Assembly: GCF_900176515.1 (NCBI RefSeq)
Contig: NZ_FWXV01000002.1
Location: forward strand, 1,364,001 to 1,428,000
Source: Kibdelosporangium aridum
GTDB taxonomy: Bacteria > Actinomycetota > Actinomycetes > Mycobacteriales > Pseudonocardiaceae
Direction of reading: 5' to 3'
Length of the DNA: 64,000 nucleotides
Both the position numbers and the translations under genes were made by a program. Of the stretch, positions 1 to 12,568 are shown one piece after another (positions within the stretch are counted from its first letter, which is position 1; each line of letters starts with the position of its first letter). The notes under the pieces were generated by a model. It had not been told where the DNA came from, did not search any database, and worked only from the letters and a program-made list of their open reading frames with translations.

Positions 1-1
1 T

Positions 2-760
2 GCGGTCTGGGTGATGGTCCCGGCCGGGGAGCCGACAAGGCAGACCATCGAGGAACTCGGTTCGCTGCTGGCCGAAGGCGATCTGGTGATCGACGGTGGC
101 AACTCGAAGTACACCGAGGACCAGCGCAACGCCGCCAAGCTCGCCGAGCGCGGCATCCACTACCTGGATGTCGGCGTCTCCGGCGGTGTTTGGGGTCTGG
201 AGAACGGCTACGGCCTGATGGTCGGCGGATCCGAAGAGGACGTTGACCGGATGCTGCCGATCTTCGACACGCTCCGGCCGGAAGGCCCGCGCGAGGAGGG
301 CTTCGCGCACGCCGGTCCGATCGGCGCCGGGCACTACGCCAAGATGGTGCACAACGGCATCGAGTACGGACTGATGCAGGCGTACGCCGAAGGCTTCGAA
401 CTGCTCGACACCGCCAAGATCGTCGAGAACGTGCCCGCGGTGATCAAGGCGTGGCAGCGTGGAACCGTTGTGCGGTCGTGGTTGCTCGACTTGTTGGTGC
501 GCGCGCTCGACTCCGACCCCGAGCTGGACGACCTGCGCGGTTACGTCGAGGACTCCGGCGAAGGCCGGTGGACCGTGGCCGAAGCGATCGACAAAGCCGT
601 GCCCGCGCCGGTCATCTCCGCCGCGCTGTTCGCTCGATTCGCTTCGCGGCAAGCGGATTCGCCCGCGATGCGGGCGGTTGCCTCGTTGCGTGCGCAGTTC
701 GGTGGACACGCCGTGCAGAAAGCCGGTCCGAGTTCGGGATCCGGCAGCACGCAGGCCTAG
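2..760 (+). CDS. gnd: 6-phosphogluconate dehydrogenase (decarboxylating), 5' end outside window
   Basis: This oxidises 6-phosphogluconate to ribulose-5-phosphate and CO2 in the cytosolic pentose phosphate pathway. The reading frame is open from base 2, so the N-terminal Rossmann start lies off the left edge and 252 residues are visible. Family motifs are clear: the VMVPAGEPT strand, DGGNSKYTED, the substrate segment GGVWGLENGYGLMVGG, and the catalytic Lys/Asn stretch GAGHYAKMVHNGIEYG. The short overall size fits the GndA-type short enzyme of actinobacteria. The stop touches the recF start with no gap, so the two are probably co-transcribed. The dnaA-dnaN-gnd-recF order is typical of actinomycetes, so oriC should lie a few kb to the left. 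Confidence 0.95.
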   Translation, partial: AVWVMVPAGEPTRQTIEELGSLLAEGDLVIDGGNSKYTEDQRNAAKLAERGIHYLDVGVSGGVWGLENGYGLMVGGSEEDVDRMLPIFDTLRPEGPREEGFAHAGPIGAGHYAKMVHNGIEYGLMQAYAEGFELLDTAKIVENVPAVIKAWQRGTVVRSWLLDLLVRALDSDPELDDLRGYVEDSGEGRWTVAEAIDKAVPAPVISAALFARFASRQADSPAMRAVASLRAQFGGHAVQKAGPSSGSGSTQA

Positions 761-1921
761 GTGTACGTCCGGCAGTTGCAGGTCGTCGACTTCCGGTCGT
801 GGGAGCACGCCGATCTGACTTTCGAACCTGGGCCGTGCGTGCTCATCGGCGCGAACGGCCAAGGTAAGACCAACTTGGTCGAAGCCATCGGGTACACCGC
901 GACACTCGGTTCACACCGGGTGGCGACCGACGCGCCGATGATCCGGCACGGTGCCCAGCGCGCGATCGTGCGCACAGCGGTGGTCAACGAAGGCCGCGAG
1001 CTCACGATCGAACTGGAAATCACGGCGGGCAAAGCGAATCGTGCCCGGGTGAATCGCGGTCCGGTGCCTCGGCCACGTGACGTGCTCGGGATCCTGCGCA
1101 CTGTGCTGTTCGCGCCGGAGGACCTGGCGTTGGTGCGCGGCGATCCCGGTGAGCGCCGTCGTTTCCTCGACGACCTCCTTGTGCTGCGCGCGCCGAGGTA
1201 CGCCGGTGTCCGGTCGGACTACGAAAGGGTGTTGCGGCAACGGAACGCGTTGCTCAAAACCGCCGGTGCCGCGCGTCGTGCCGGGGCCAAAGGCGACATC
1301 GCGACTCTCGACGTGTGGGACGGGCACCTTGCGACGCACGGCGGGCAACTTCTTGCCGCGAGGCTTGATCTCGTTGCGGATCTCGCGCCGCACGTGTTAG
1401 CCGCGTACGCCGGGGTTGCGGGCAGTGACAGCGGTCGGCCCGCGTCCATTTCGTACAAGTCGTCGATCGCCGAGAGCCTTGAACCGAGCTACGGCGTCTC
1501 GGGTGGTGACCGCGCTGATCCGGAGATAGTCGCGGACGCCCTGCTCGCGGCCATGGCGGCGAACCGGTCACAGGAACTGGACCGTGGCGTCAGCCTGGTC
1601 GGCCCGCACCGGGACGAGCTCGAACTGATCTTGGGGGAGGCGCCGGCGAAGGGATACGCGAGTCACGGCGAGTCATGGTCGTACGCCCTGGCTCTGCGGT
1701 TGGCCGCGTACGAGCTGCTGCGGGCCGAGGGAACCGAACCGGTCCTGGTGTTGGACGATGTCTTCGCCGAACTGGACCGGCGCCGCCGGACGCGACTCGC
1801 CGAAGTGGCCGCAGCGGCCGAACAGGTCCTGATCACGGCCGCGGTAGCGGAAGATGTGCCCAGCGAATTGGCCGGGACACGGTTCTCGGTCGCGGACGGG
1901 GAGGTGCGTCGTGCGGGATGA
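761..1921 (+). CDS. recF: DNA replication and repair protein RecF
   Basis: This SMC-like ATPase helps load RecA at gapped DNA in the RecFOR pathway. The 386-residue length is normal for the family. The Walker A motif GANGQGKT is at residues 30-37. The ABC signature region, [15 protein letters not shown], is near residue 300. The Walker [12 protein letters not shown] has its aspartates at 332 and 333. The start is the GTG directly after the gnd stop, and it gives the conserved opening [15 protein letters not shown]. The 3' end overlaps the next gene by 11 bases, so the two are translationally coupled. Confidence 0.97.
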   Translation: MYVRQLQVVDFRSWEHADLTFEPGPCVLIGANGQGKTNLVEAIGYTATLGSHRVATDAPMIRHGAQRAIVRTAVVNEGRELTIELEITAGKANRARVNRGPVPRPRDVLGILRTVLFAPEDLALVRGDPGERRRFLDDLLVLRAPRYAGVRSDYERVLRQRNALLKTAGAARRAGAKGDIATLDVWDGHLATHGGQLLAARLDLVADLAPHVLAAYAGVAGSDSGRPASISYKSSIAESLEPSYGVSGGDRADPEIVADALLAAMAANRSQELDRGVSLVGPHRDELELILGEAPAKGYASHGESWSYALALRLAAYELLRAEGTEPVLVLDDVFAELDRRRRTRLAEVAAAAEQVLITAAVAEDVPSELAGTRFSVADGEVRRAG

Positions 1922-2597
1922 CGATCAGCTACCGAAGATCACCCCCAGTGGTGTGACCCGTCCCACAACTGGGGACAACTCTGTGGATAGTGTGGATAAC
2001 ACGGTGACCGGGAGCGGTTCGAAGGGGCCTAACTCGGACATTTCGCCCAACAAGACCCCCCAATCGGGGGATGGCGCGACCCAGGGTGATGGTGAGCTCC
2101 GCGGCTCGGACCTCGCCCGTGCCGCCCTCCAGGCCGCCAAGGATGCCGCGGGCGCCCGTCGTAAGGAACAGAAGGGCAAGCGGCTGGCGCCGCACTCCGG
2201 GTCCCGCAAGCGTCGTCGCTGGTCAGGGGCGGGTGCGGACAGTCGCGATCCGCAGAAATTCGGCGCTCTTTTGGGTAAAATCGCAGCTGAACGCGGGTGG
2301 GGCGACCAACTGGCGAACGGCGAGGTGTTCGGCCGCTGGACAGCGATCGTCGGTGCGGAGATCGCCGAGCACGCCAAGCCGCTCTCGTTGCGCGATGGCG
2401 AGCTGACCGTGCAGGCGTCATCAACCGCATGGGCGACACAGTTGCGGTTGCTGCAACGCCAACTGCTGGCGAAGATCGCCAAAGGCGTGGGCAATGGCGT
2501 GGTCAAACGGCTCAAAGTGCACGGTCCGGCGGCACCGAGCTGGCGGTACGGCCCGAGGCACGTGGCCGGGCGTGGGCCACGCGACACTTACGGCTAA
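1911..2597 (+). CDS. dciA: DciA-type helicase operator (DUF721)
   Basis: DUF721 proteins at this locus correspond to mycobacterial Rv0004, described as the DciA protein that helps DnaB onto DNA. The GTG at 1911 lies inside the end of recF and gives about 228 residues. The first ~110 residues are a polar, low-complexity region. The DUF721 domain runs from about residue 105 to 205 and includes [20 protein letters not shown] and the helix [17 protein letters not shown] basic tail ends the protein. An upstream in-frame ATG at 1854 would overlap recF deeply and is less likely. Its N-terminal coding region carries two DnaA-box-like sequences. Helicase-loading function is inferred from family and position. 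Confidence 0.88.
   Translation: MRDDDQLPKITPSGVTRPTTGDNSVDSVDNTVTGSGSKGPNSDISPNKTPQSGDGATQGDGELRGSDLARAALQAAKDAAGARRKEQKGKRLAPHSGSRKRRRWSGAGADSRDPQKFGALLGKIAAERGWGDQLANGEVFGRWTAIVGAEIAEHAKPLSLRDGELTVQASSTAWATQLRLLQRQLLAKIAKGVGNGVVKRLKVHGPAAPSWRYGPRHVAGRGPRDTYG
1982..1999. other. Two abutting DnaA-box-like sites inside dciA
   Basis: TGTGGATAG (1982-1990) is followed immediately by TGTGGATAA (1991-1999). The second is the exact complement of the classical DnaA box TTATCCACA, and the first differs at one base. They lie in the low-complexity coding start of dciA and encode the repeated Val-Asp-Ser/Asn. A related GGGGACAAC lies just upstream. Binding by DnaA is an inference from the motif. Confidence 0.5.
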
Positions 2598-2711
2598 CCT
2601 GAGCGTCTGAACCTGTCTTTCGGCCGGTGCCACTCGCCGAAGTTCACGGTATGACGTCTGTGAGCAATCTAGAGGTGTCCTAAGGGCGGTTCTGGCGAGC
2701 TCGACCAGTAA

Positions 2712-4754
<2,043 letters not shown>

Positions 4755-4800
4755 TCCGTCCACACAAGACTTTTCCGGGTAGCCACACGAAAGAAGAACC

Positions 4801-7353
<2,553 letters not shown>

Positions 7354-7398
7354 ATCGAGCTCGCGGGACACCGCCGACGAGGAGACGAGGATCAGCTC

Positions 7399-8313
7399 GT
7401 GACACCCCCCGAGACCCAGGACGGTCGAGGAACGGACAAGACGCAGGAGGCGGACGTCAACCAGACGTCCCCGGTGTCCACCGCGGACCGTTCAGAGCCG
7501 GCCGAGCAGCCGGAGGCGCAGTCCAACGGGCAGGGTGAGAAGACCCAGGCCATCAAGCCGGTGGTGGCTGAGGACGACACGAACGGCGCGCCGCCCCCGT
7601 GGCAGCGCGTCACCAGTGACGCCCAGTACGCGGATCCGGAGCCAGAAGCGGCGCCGGAACCCGAGCCACCAGCGGAAACGCCTTCGGAAGAGGCCACGAA
7701 GCCCCGGCTGGTCGACGAGCAGACCGTGAACATCGCCCGGCCGGTCGTGACCGGCACGGCGGCACCACGGGCGCTCGGCGAATACCCGCCGGTCGGCCTG
7801 CACCAGACCGGGCCACAGCCGGCGATCGGCGCTCCGGCCAGGACAACTGTGAATCTCGGCACAGCGAACAGCGCGGTGCCGGGTATGGCGGGTGCTGCCC
7901 AGCGCGCTGGCACGGCTCCGCCCAGTGCACTGCGTCGTCCGGGCCGTGGCCCACGCCGGGCGAACCTGCAGATCAAGCGCTTCGACCCGTGGTCGGTGCT
8001 GAAACTGTCCCTGGTCCTCGGGGTGGCGCTGTTCTTCGTATGGCTCGTGGCAGTCGGTGTGCTGTACGCCGTGCTGGACGGCATGGGCGTCTGGGACAAG
8101 GTCAACGGCACCGCCAACGAGCTGTTCCAGGCCAACGCCAACGCCACAGCGGAACCCCTGATCAGCGCGGGCAGAGTCTTCGGCGTCGCGGCGATCATCG
8201 GCGCGGTGAACATCGTCTTGTTCAGCGCGTTGGCCACGGTCGCAGCCTTCGTCTACAACGTGTCCGCCGACCTCGCCGGTGGCCTCGAGGTCACCCTGGC
8301 GGAGCGGGAGTAG
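7399..8313 (+). CDS. DUF3566 membrane protein
   Basis: This actinobacterial family sits directly after gyrA and corresponds to mycobacterial Rv0007. Its function is not established. The GTG start follows a GGAGACGAGGA ribosome-binding region. About 190 residues of Pro/Ala/Glu-rich, probably disordered sequence come first. Two transmembrane segments follow, VLKLSLVLGVALFFVWLVAV and GVAAIIGAVNIVLFSALATV. The conserved WDKVNG and the C-terminal YNVSADLAGGLEVTLAE complete the DUF3566 signature. The 45-base gap to gyrA suggests read-through from the gyrase operon. Confidence 0.88.
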   Translation: MTPPETQDGRGTDKTQEADVNQTSPVSTADRSEPAEQPEAQSNGQGEKTQAIKPVVAEDDTNGAPPPWQRVTSDAQYADPEPEAAPEPEPPAETPSEEATKPRLVDEQTVNIARPVVTGTAAPRALGEYPPVGLHQTGPQPAIGAPARTTVNLGTANSAVPGMAGAAQRAGTAPPSALRRPGRGPRRANLQIKRFDPWSVLKLSLVLGVALFFVWLVAVGVLYAVLDGMGVWDKVNGTANELFQANANATAEPLISAGRVFGVAAIIGAVNIVLFSALATVAAFVYNVSADLAGGLEVTLAERE

Positions 8314-8330
8314 CAAAAGGGGATACCGGT

Positions 8331-8360
8331 TTTGGGGCGCGGGAAGGCATGCGGTAATCT
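8331..8360 (+). promoter_or_regulatory. Probable promoter of tRNA-Ile
   Basis: TTTGGG (8331-8336) and TAATCT (8355-8360) are separated by 18 bases, and the tRNA begins 16 bases later. This matches a sigma-70-like promoter only loosely at the -35 position. No other -10-like hexamer is seen in the gap. Confidence 0.35.
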
Positions 8361-8375
8361 TCTCGACGTTCCCAA

Positions 8376-8449
8376 GGGCCCATAGCTCAGGCGGTTAGAG
8401 CGCTTCGCTGATAACGAAGAGGTCGGAGGTTCAAGTCCTCCTGGGCCCA
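8376..8449 (+). tRNA. tRNA-Ile (GAT)
   Basis: A 74-base cloverleaf. The acceptor stem is GGGCCCA/TGGGCCC, and the discriminator is A at 8449. The anticodon stem is CTTCG/CGAAG with loop CTGATAA, so the anticodon GAT is at 8410-8412. The T arm is GGAGG-TTCAAGT-CCTCC. No CCA is encoded. It lies just downstream of the gyrA-DUF3566 unit, as in many actinobacteria. Confidence 0.97.
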
Positions 8450-8529
8450 CGATCGATTGGGTGACGTGTGTTCGCAGCGGAGCTGCGAACCTTCATCGAT
8501 CGTCATAATTTTGGGGGGCCCAGCCCCCC
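8449..8529 (+). repeat. Post-tRNA bipartite stem-loop, copy 1
   Basis: The outer arms ACGATCGAT (8449-8457) and ATCGATCGT (8495-8503) pair perfectly, and the left arm begins at the tRNA discriminator base. Nested inside is GTTCGCAGC-gga-GCTGCGAAC (8470-8490). The fold is followed by CATAATTTT and then a second perfect hairpin, GGGGGGC-cca-GCCCCCC (8513-8529). The first fold plus its T-rich tail could act as an intrinsic terminator or a processing site for the tRNA. The same layout follows the other two tRNA genes in the window. Confidence 0.75.
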
Positions 8530-8637
8530 ATGCCCCCCAGGGAAATGCAGGCGCTGCGCGCCCCCGCCCACGGCGTGGGTCGCGTAGTGTTGGGGATGCG
8601 TTTGGGGAACAAAGCATGTGCCTGAAGGAGGCCTGAC

Positions 8638-8775
8638 GTGAAGAAGCTTCTCGGACTGGTGGCTATCGCTGGCGCCATCTTCCTGGTGGTCCGCCGCAGC
8701 CGTTCCGCGAAGGCCGAGGCCGACCTGTGGCGCGAGGCCACCGCCCCCGCGGGCAACAACGGCGCCGCCAAGTAA
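8638..8775 (+). CDS. DLW-39 family small protein
   Basis: A 45-residue protein. It has a strong AAGGAGG site at 8625-8631 and a GTG start at 8638. A single hydrophobic segment, LLGLVAIAGAIFLVVRR, is followed by basic residues and the signature EADLWREAT, which gives the family its name. Members are short single-span membrane proteins found near tRNA-Ile and gyrA in actinobacteria. Their function is unknown. Codon use matches the neighbours, and the ribosome-binding site makes expression very likely. Confidence 0.85.
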   Translation: MKKLLGLVAIAGAIFLVVRRSRSAKAEADLWREATAPAGNNGAAK

Positions 8776-8832
8776 GACCCAACCTCAGCCGGTGGCCCGC
8801 ACACCACGGGCCACCGTCAAGGTGCCCCACCC

Positions 8833-8905
8833 GGGGACGTAGCTCAATTGGCAGAGCACTGCCTTTGCAAGGCAGGGGTTAGGGGTTCGATTCCCCTCGT
8901 CTCCA
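8833..8905 (+). tRNA. tRNA-Ala (TGC)
   Basis: A 73-base cloverleaf. The acceptor stem is GGGGACG/CGTCTCC with discriminator A. The anticodon arm is CTGCC-TTTGCAA-GGCAG, giving anticodon TGC at 8866-8868. The T arm is GGGG-TTCGATT-CCCC. No CCA is encoded. It marks the left border of the accessory methylase insert. Confidence 0.97.
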
Positions 8906-8917
8906 CTCGCCTCTAGG

Positions 8918-8990
8918 CGACCCCTGCTCAGTTGCTTCGCAACTTTCGCCGGGTCGGCTCGTCATAATTTTTGGGGGCCGAGCCCCCAAA
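8918..8990 (+). repeat. Post-tRNA bipartite stem-loop, copy 2
   Basis: Outer arms CGACCC (8918-8923) and GGGTCG (8951-8956) enclose a GTTGC-ttc-GCAAC hairpin (8931-8943). CGTCATAATTT follows, then TTTGGGGGC-cga-GCCCCCAAA (8970-8990). The order of parts and the CATAAT tract match copies 1 and 3. The sequence beyond it, to the small gene at 9146, holds no coding region I can support. Confidence 0.75.
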
Positions 8991-9145
8991 CCCCCACGGT
9001 GCTTGCTCCTTCTGAACCAGCGCTGGGTGCGTTGGGTGGGGACCAGCGCGGTTTAGGTGCTTCTTTCTCCCCAGGCTTGTGGCCTGGGGTTTTGCTTGTT
9101 GAGGGTTCTTGCACTTTGGTCTCGTGTAGGGCACGTCATTCGGAG

Positions 9146-9334
9146 CTACATCAGGCCTGTTACTCCGAAGACTGTCATGCACAGCGTCATGGTTCCGGCG
9201 AAGGCAATGGCTGATGAGCTGATCGTTTTTGGGGTTGTGGCACCTTCCTTGGTCTTCAACAGTGCAGCCGAGAGGGCGATGACCAGGGAGAACAGGACTG
9301 CCACCAAGAGCCACACGGCGACTCGGGTGTTCAA
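9146..9334 (-). CDS. Small two-span membrane protein
   Basis: A 62-residue product starts at a TTG with GAAAGGAA placed six bases upstream. It has two hydrophobic segments, VAVWLLVAVLFSLVIALSAALL and AIAFAGTMTLCMTVFGVTGLM, joined by a short polar loop. The start lies 31 bases after the stop of the methylase fusion, in the same orientation, so the two are probably one transcript. I recognise no family with certainty, and the size and composition resemble small hypothetical membrane proteins of actinomycetes. It could be an independent gene that merely sits at the edge of the insert. Confidence 0.55.
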   Translation of the reverse strand: MNTRVAVWLLVAVLFSLVIALSAALLKTKEGATTPKTISSSAIAFAGTMTLCMTVFGVTGLM

Positions 9335-9365
9335 CGGAAGTTCCTTTCAAGGGGTGCGCAGGAAG

Positions 9366-11615
9366 TCAGAGGTTGTCGGCCGCGCCGGTGAGCAGCCGTT
9401 CGGCGAGAGCTGTTCGGGTCATCGCTGCGGCTTCGACGAGTTGTCGGTGTTCCGCGATCTGTTCGTCGAAGGCTTTGAGGGTTGAACTGATGCGGCGTTG
9501 TTCAGCCAATGACGGCAAGGCCACCGGCAGGTGGCGGAGAGATTCGCTGCTCATCGTCGGCACCGCCGTCGCCACACCGATCTCGCGCAGCAGCTCCTGG
9601 ATCGCGAGCATCCGCAGGTACGCAACCAGATAGCCGGGGTCGAGCACGTTCCGACTCGTGTCCTTCGGACGAAGCCGGATCAGCGCTGGGTTCATCAGCC
9701 AACCGGATTGTCCTTCACGCACGAGCACGATTGGTCCGATGGAGCCGGTCCGTATCGTGAGAACGTCTCCTGCAGCGATCTTGTATTTCGCGAATCGCGC
9801 GGCTTCCTTCTCGCCCATGAACTCGTCCGGCGTAACCAGAATGTGGTCGCGAAGATGCTTCGGGACGACGACTCTTACGGCGCCGACCGTCGGCTCACGC
9901 ATGGCATCCGAGAATGGCCGAGGAGAAGGGCCGGTCTGGATGTCACACACCTCGGAGAGCAACAACCGCTTCCACTCAAGATCCTGGGGCGGCGTTCGGT
10001 CGTACGCCTTCAGTACCTCGCGGACTCGCTTATCAGCCGAGTACGTCTTGCCCGACTGTTCGTCCAGACGCCCGCGTGCGGTCTGAAGGTCTTCTGGCTT
10101 GGCCACGTTGTTCTTGACGTATCGCCCGGGATAGAGCACGTCGCCTTTGGCGTGGATGTCCTCTTTCGCGATCCAGGCACTGAGGTCACTCACTTCCGGT
10201 GCCCGGCCTGCTCGCCACGACAGGTAGGTGCTCGTGATCAATCGCAGGTCGTCGTCGGTGAGCGTGCATCTGCCTCGACCAGTCCGCTGACCCGTCTTGC
10301 TTGCGTCAATGAACAGCACGCCATCAGCTTTGGCGTTCAATCGAAGGATCCATACGCACACCGGTATGGGAGTGTTCGCGAACAACCGCGGTGGCAAAGC
10401 GATGACACACTCCAGATGACCTTGTTCGACCAAGGTGTGCCGGAGCGCCTTTTCGATGGGATTGGCCGACTGGGTAACGTTGTAGGGCAACACGATCGCT
10501 GCCACGCCGTGTGGCTTCAGTGCTTCAAGGCAGATTTGCACCCAGCCGAAGTTGTCGTTGCCCTTCGGTGGTGGTCCGAGGATCCACTCACTGTCTGCGC
10601 GTGAGGTGAACCTGGCGTTCCTGGAGTTGAACGGTGGGTTGGTCAGCACCACGTCGGCCTTGGCAGGCCGAGAATGCTCATCCGTGCACAGATCCGCGTA
10701 GACGCCCATCGAGACCAGCGACATGCTGGCCACGAGCAATGAGCTTGTATCAGCGCCCGCGCCGCGGACGGTCGTTGTCTTGTGATTCACGACTTGTGCC
10801 GCAGCCGTAAGCATTTCGCCGCTACGAGCGAACGGGTCGTCGACGGTTATCGAGGCGGCCCGGTGATTCTGCAAGGCCAACTGAGTCAGCAGACGCGTGA
10901 CCGATTCGGGAGTGTGGACTGTCTGCTTTGGAAGCTCGCGTCCGTACCAGTCGAGCAGGAGTGGGAACACAGTTGGCGGCAAGCAATCCGTGCGCCGCAG
11001 GAACTCTTGGACGTCTTCGAACGATCGAGGTCGCAACCTTGCGACTTCGGCGGCGATTCCGGGTGTCTGCCCCAACTCCCTGAGTATTTCGTCGGTCGCT
11101 CGCCCGATGCGGGAAATCAGTCGCTGGGCTTCTGCCGGGTTCTTGTTCGCTGGGGCGTACTGCCGAACAGCCTGCCAGCGGGCAGACGACTGTGATTGCA
11201 GCACGACCGTGCACATCACCAACTTGACGTAGTCGACTGGCGCGGCTTCTCCGCGCACGAGTGTGGAAAGCGATCCACGGAGGTCGTCGACGCGGCGCGT
11301 GGGGTCGACTTTGCTGGATGCGACCAACGCTGCTGGTGCTGAGACGGACGGGTCTTGATCTGCCTCATTACTTGCGGCCCGGTCTGCATAGGTCGTTCCT
11401 GGCGGCTCGTCCGGGTTGCGGTTCCGCGTGGCTATCTCGCGTTGGCCGAGCCAGGCGAGTACCTCGCGCCAGCGGTAGAGCTCCCCATCGGTGGTCAGGA
11501 GCGGCCTTGGAAAAGTTGGCTCTTGGGTCCATTTGGTTACCGCGGCACGAGATACGTTCAATGTTCTGGCTATGTGGACGCGGGCCACCAGTGCGTCTGG
11601 GTGCATACGAGTCAC
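9366..11615 (-). CDS. HTH - N6-adenine DNA methylase - type I specificity fusion
   Basis: This 749-residue protein combines three parts. Residues ~10-58 form a helix-turn-helix (ARTLNVSRAAVTKWTQ) resembling excisionase or MerR-like DNA-binding folds. Residues ~200-480 are an HsdM-type N6-adenine methylase, with motif I DPFARSGEML (260-269) and catalytic motif IV TNPPF (325-329). Residues ~545-745 resemble one HsdS target-recognition domain plus conserved helix (LLSEVCDIQTG ... SLAEQRRISSTLKAFDEQI). GGAGG lies upstream of the GTG start, and an ATG three codons later is possible. No hsdR or other nuclease is adjacent, so it looks like a solitary methylase. Roles in epigenetic control or as part of a dispersed defence system are both conceivable. 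Confidence 0.85.
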   Translation of the reverse strand: MTRMHPDALVARVHIARTLNVSRAAVTKWTQEPTFPRPLLTTDGELYRWREVLAWLGQREIATRNRNPDEPPGTTYADRAASNEADQDPSVSAPAALVASSKVDPTRRVDDLRGSLSTLVRGEAAPVDYVKLVMCTVVLQSQSSARWQAVRQYAPANKNPAEAQRLISRIGRATDEILRELGQTPGIAAEVARLRPRSFEDVQEFLRRTDCLPPTVFPLLLDWYGRELPKQTVHTPESVTRLLTQLALQNHRAASITVDDPFARSGEMLTAAAQVVNHKTTTVRGAGADTSSLLVASMSLVSMGVYADLCTDEHSRPAKADVVLTNPPFNSRNARFTSRADSEWILGPPPKGNDNFGWVQICLEALKPHGVAAIVLPYNVTQSANPIEKALRHTLVEQGHLECVIALPPRLFANTPIPVCVWILRLNAKADGVLFIDASKTGQRTGRGRCTLTDDDLRLITSTYLSWRAGRAPEVSDLSAWIAKEDIHAKGDVLYPGRYVKNNVAKPEDLQTARGRLDEQSGKTYSADKRVREVLKAYDRTPPQDLEWKRLLLSEVCDIQTGPSPRPFSDAMREPTVGAVRVVVPKHLRDHILVTPDEFMGEKEAARFAKYKIAAGDVLTIRTGSIGPIVLVREGQSGWLMNPALIRLRPKDTSRNVLDPGYLVAYLRMLAIQELLREIGVATAVPTMSSESLRHLPVALPSLAEQRRISSTLKAFDEQIAEHRQLVEAAAMTRTALAERLLTGAADNL

Positions 11616-11884
11616 CGTTCCCCCTCCGTGGTCGACAAGCTCAGCTATGCGGCCACGCTAGAGGCGTGCAGTACCCGCGAGCAATCGCGCATACCAATGC
11701 TCACAAGCGATGACGTGTCCTGAAGAGCCTCAAGATGGTCGAGTTGTTGTCGAAGACGCCATATTTCTGCACGTTATCCGCTTGCTGTACTAGTGATGCG
11801 AAGGCGGGCCCAAGTTGACCAGTTAACTGCCGAAGGGTGTTGAGCCTGCCGCAGGGGTTCTGTTGACGCATTGCTGTTGACCAA

Positions 11885-12568
11885 GTGCCAGGTATCGTCG
11901 CTGGTGTGCGGGAGCGCGGTGGGTTCTGGGTGGGGCTGTTCGCCTCGGTGTTTTATCCGTTCACGTGGGCGTTGAGCCGGCGGACCATCGGGGGTGCCGA
12001 GCACCTGCCGCAGCAGGGTGGCGCGCTGCTCGTGCTGAACCATCCTTCGTACATCGATCCGATCATCGATGCGATCTTTGTGCATGAACAGGGCCGTGTG
12101 CCGCGGTTCTTCACCAAGCACACGTTGTGGAACATCCCGTTCCTCAGCCGGGTGCTCGATGGCGCCGGGCAGATTCCGGTTTTTCGCGGTACGGCCAAGG
12201 CTGGGGACAGTTTGCGTGGGGCGCACGATGCGCTTAAGGCGGGCCGGGTTGTGGTGATCTACCCCGAGGGCACGTTGACGCAGGATCCGGACGGGTGGCC
12301 GCTGGACAACAGGACCGGGGTCGCGAGGTTGGCGCTGGCCAATGATGTTCCGGTGATTCCGGCTGCGCGGTGGGGAACGCGGGAGATCTTCGACAGCAGG
12401 CGCAGGCGGTTCCGGCCGTTTCCGCGCAAGCCGGTGAACATGGTCATCGGTGCGCCGATGGACCTGAGCGACTACCGGGGCCGCGAGGTCGACGGTGAAC
12501 TGCTGCGTGAAGTCACCGACGTCATCATGGACCGCGTGCGGGAGTTGCTGAAGGAACTGCGCGCGTGA
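11885..12568 (+). CDS. 1-acyl-glycerol-3-phosphate acyltransferase family (PlsC)
   Basis: PlsC-fold enzymes transfer acyl chains to lysophosphatidate or related lipids at the membrane. The catalytic HX4D motif is NHPSYID (His53, Asp58), followed by VFRGT near residue 100 and YPEGT with Glu128. A hydrophobic N-terminal segment, FWVGLFASVFYPF, fits membrane association. The start is uncertain: GTG at 11885 is used here, but GTG at 11906 is equally plausible and neither has a clear ribosome-binding site. The stop overlaps kptA by four bases. The exact lipid substrate cannot be read from the sequence. Confidence 0.88.
   Translation: MPGIVAGVRERGGFWVGLFASVFYPFTWALSRRTIGGAEHLPQQGGALLVLNHPSYIDPIIDAIFVHEQGRVPRFFTKHTLWNIPFLSRVLDGAGQIPVFRGTAKAGDSLRGAHDALKAGRVVVIYPEGTLTQDPDGWPLDNRTGVARLALANDVPVIPAARWGTREIFDSRRRRFRPFPRKPVNMVIGAPMDLSDYRGREVDGELLREVTDVIMDRVRELLKELRA

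Noticed and set aside
8906..11884. Integrated element with a duplicated tRNA-Ala end
   Set aside because: I looked for a second copy of the tRNA 3' end near the plsC side and did not spot one; no integrase is present.
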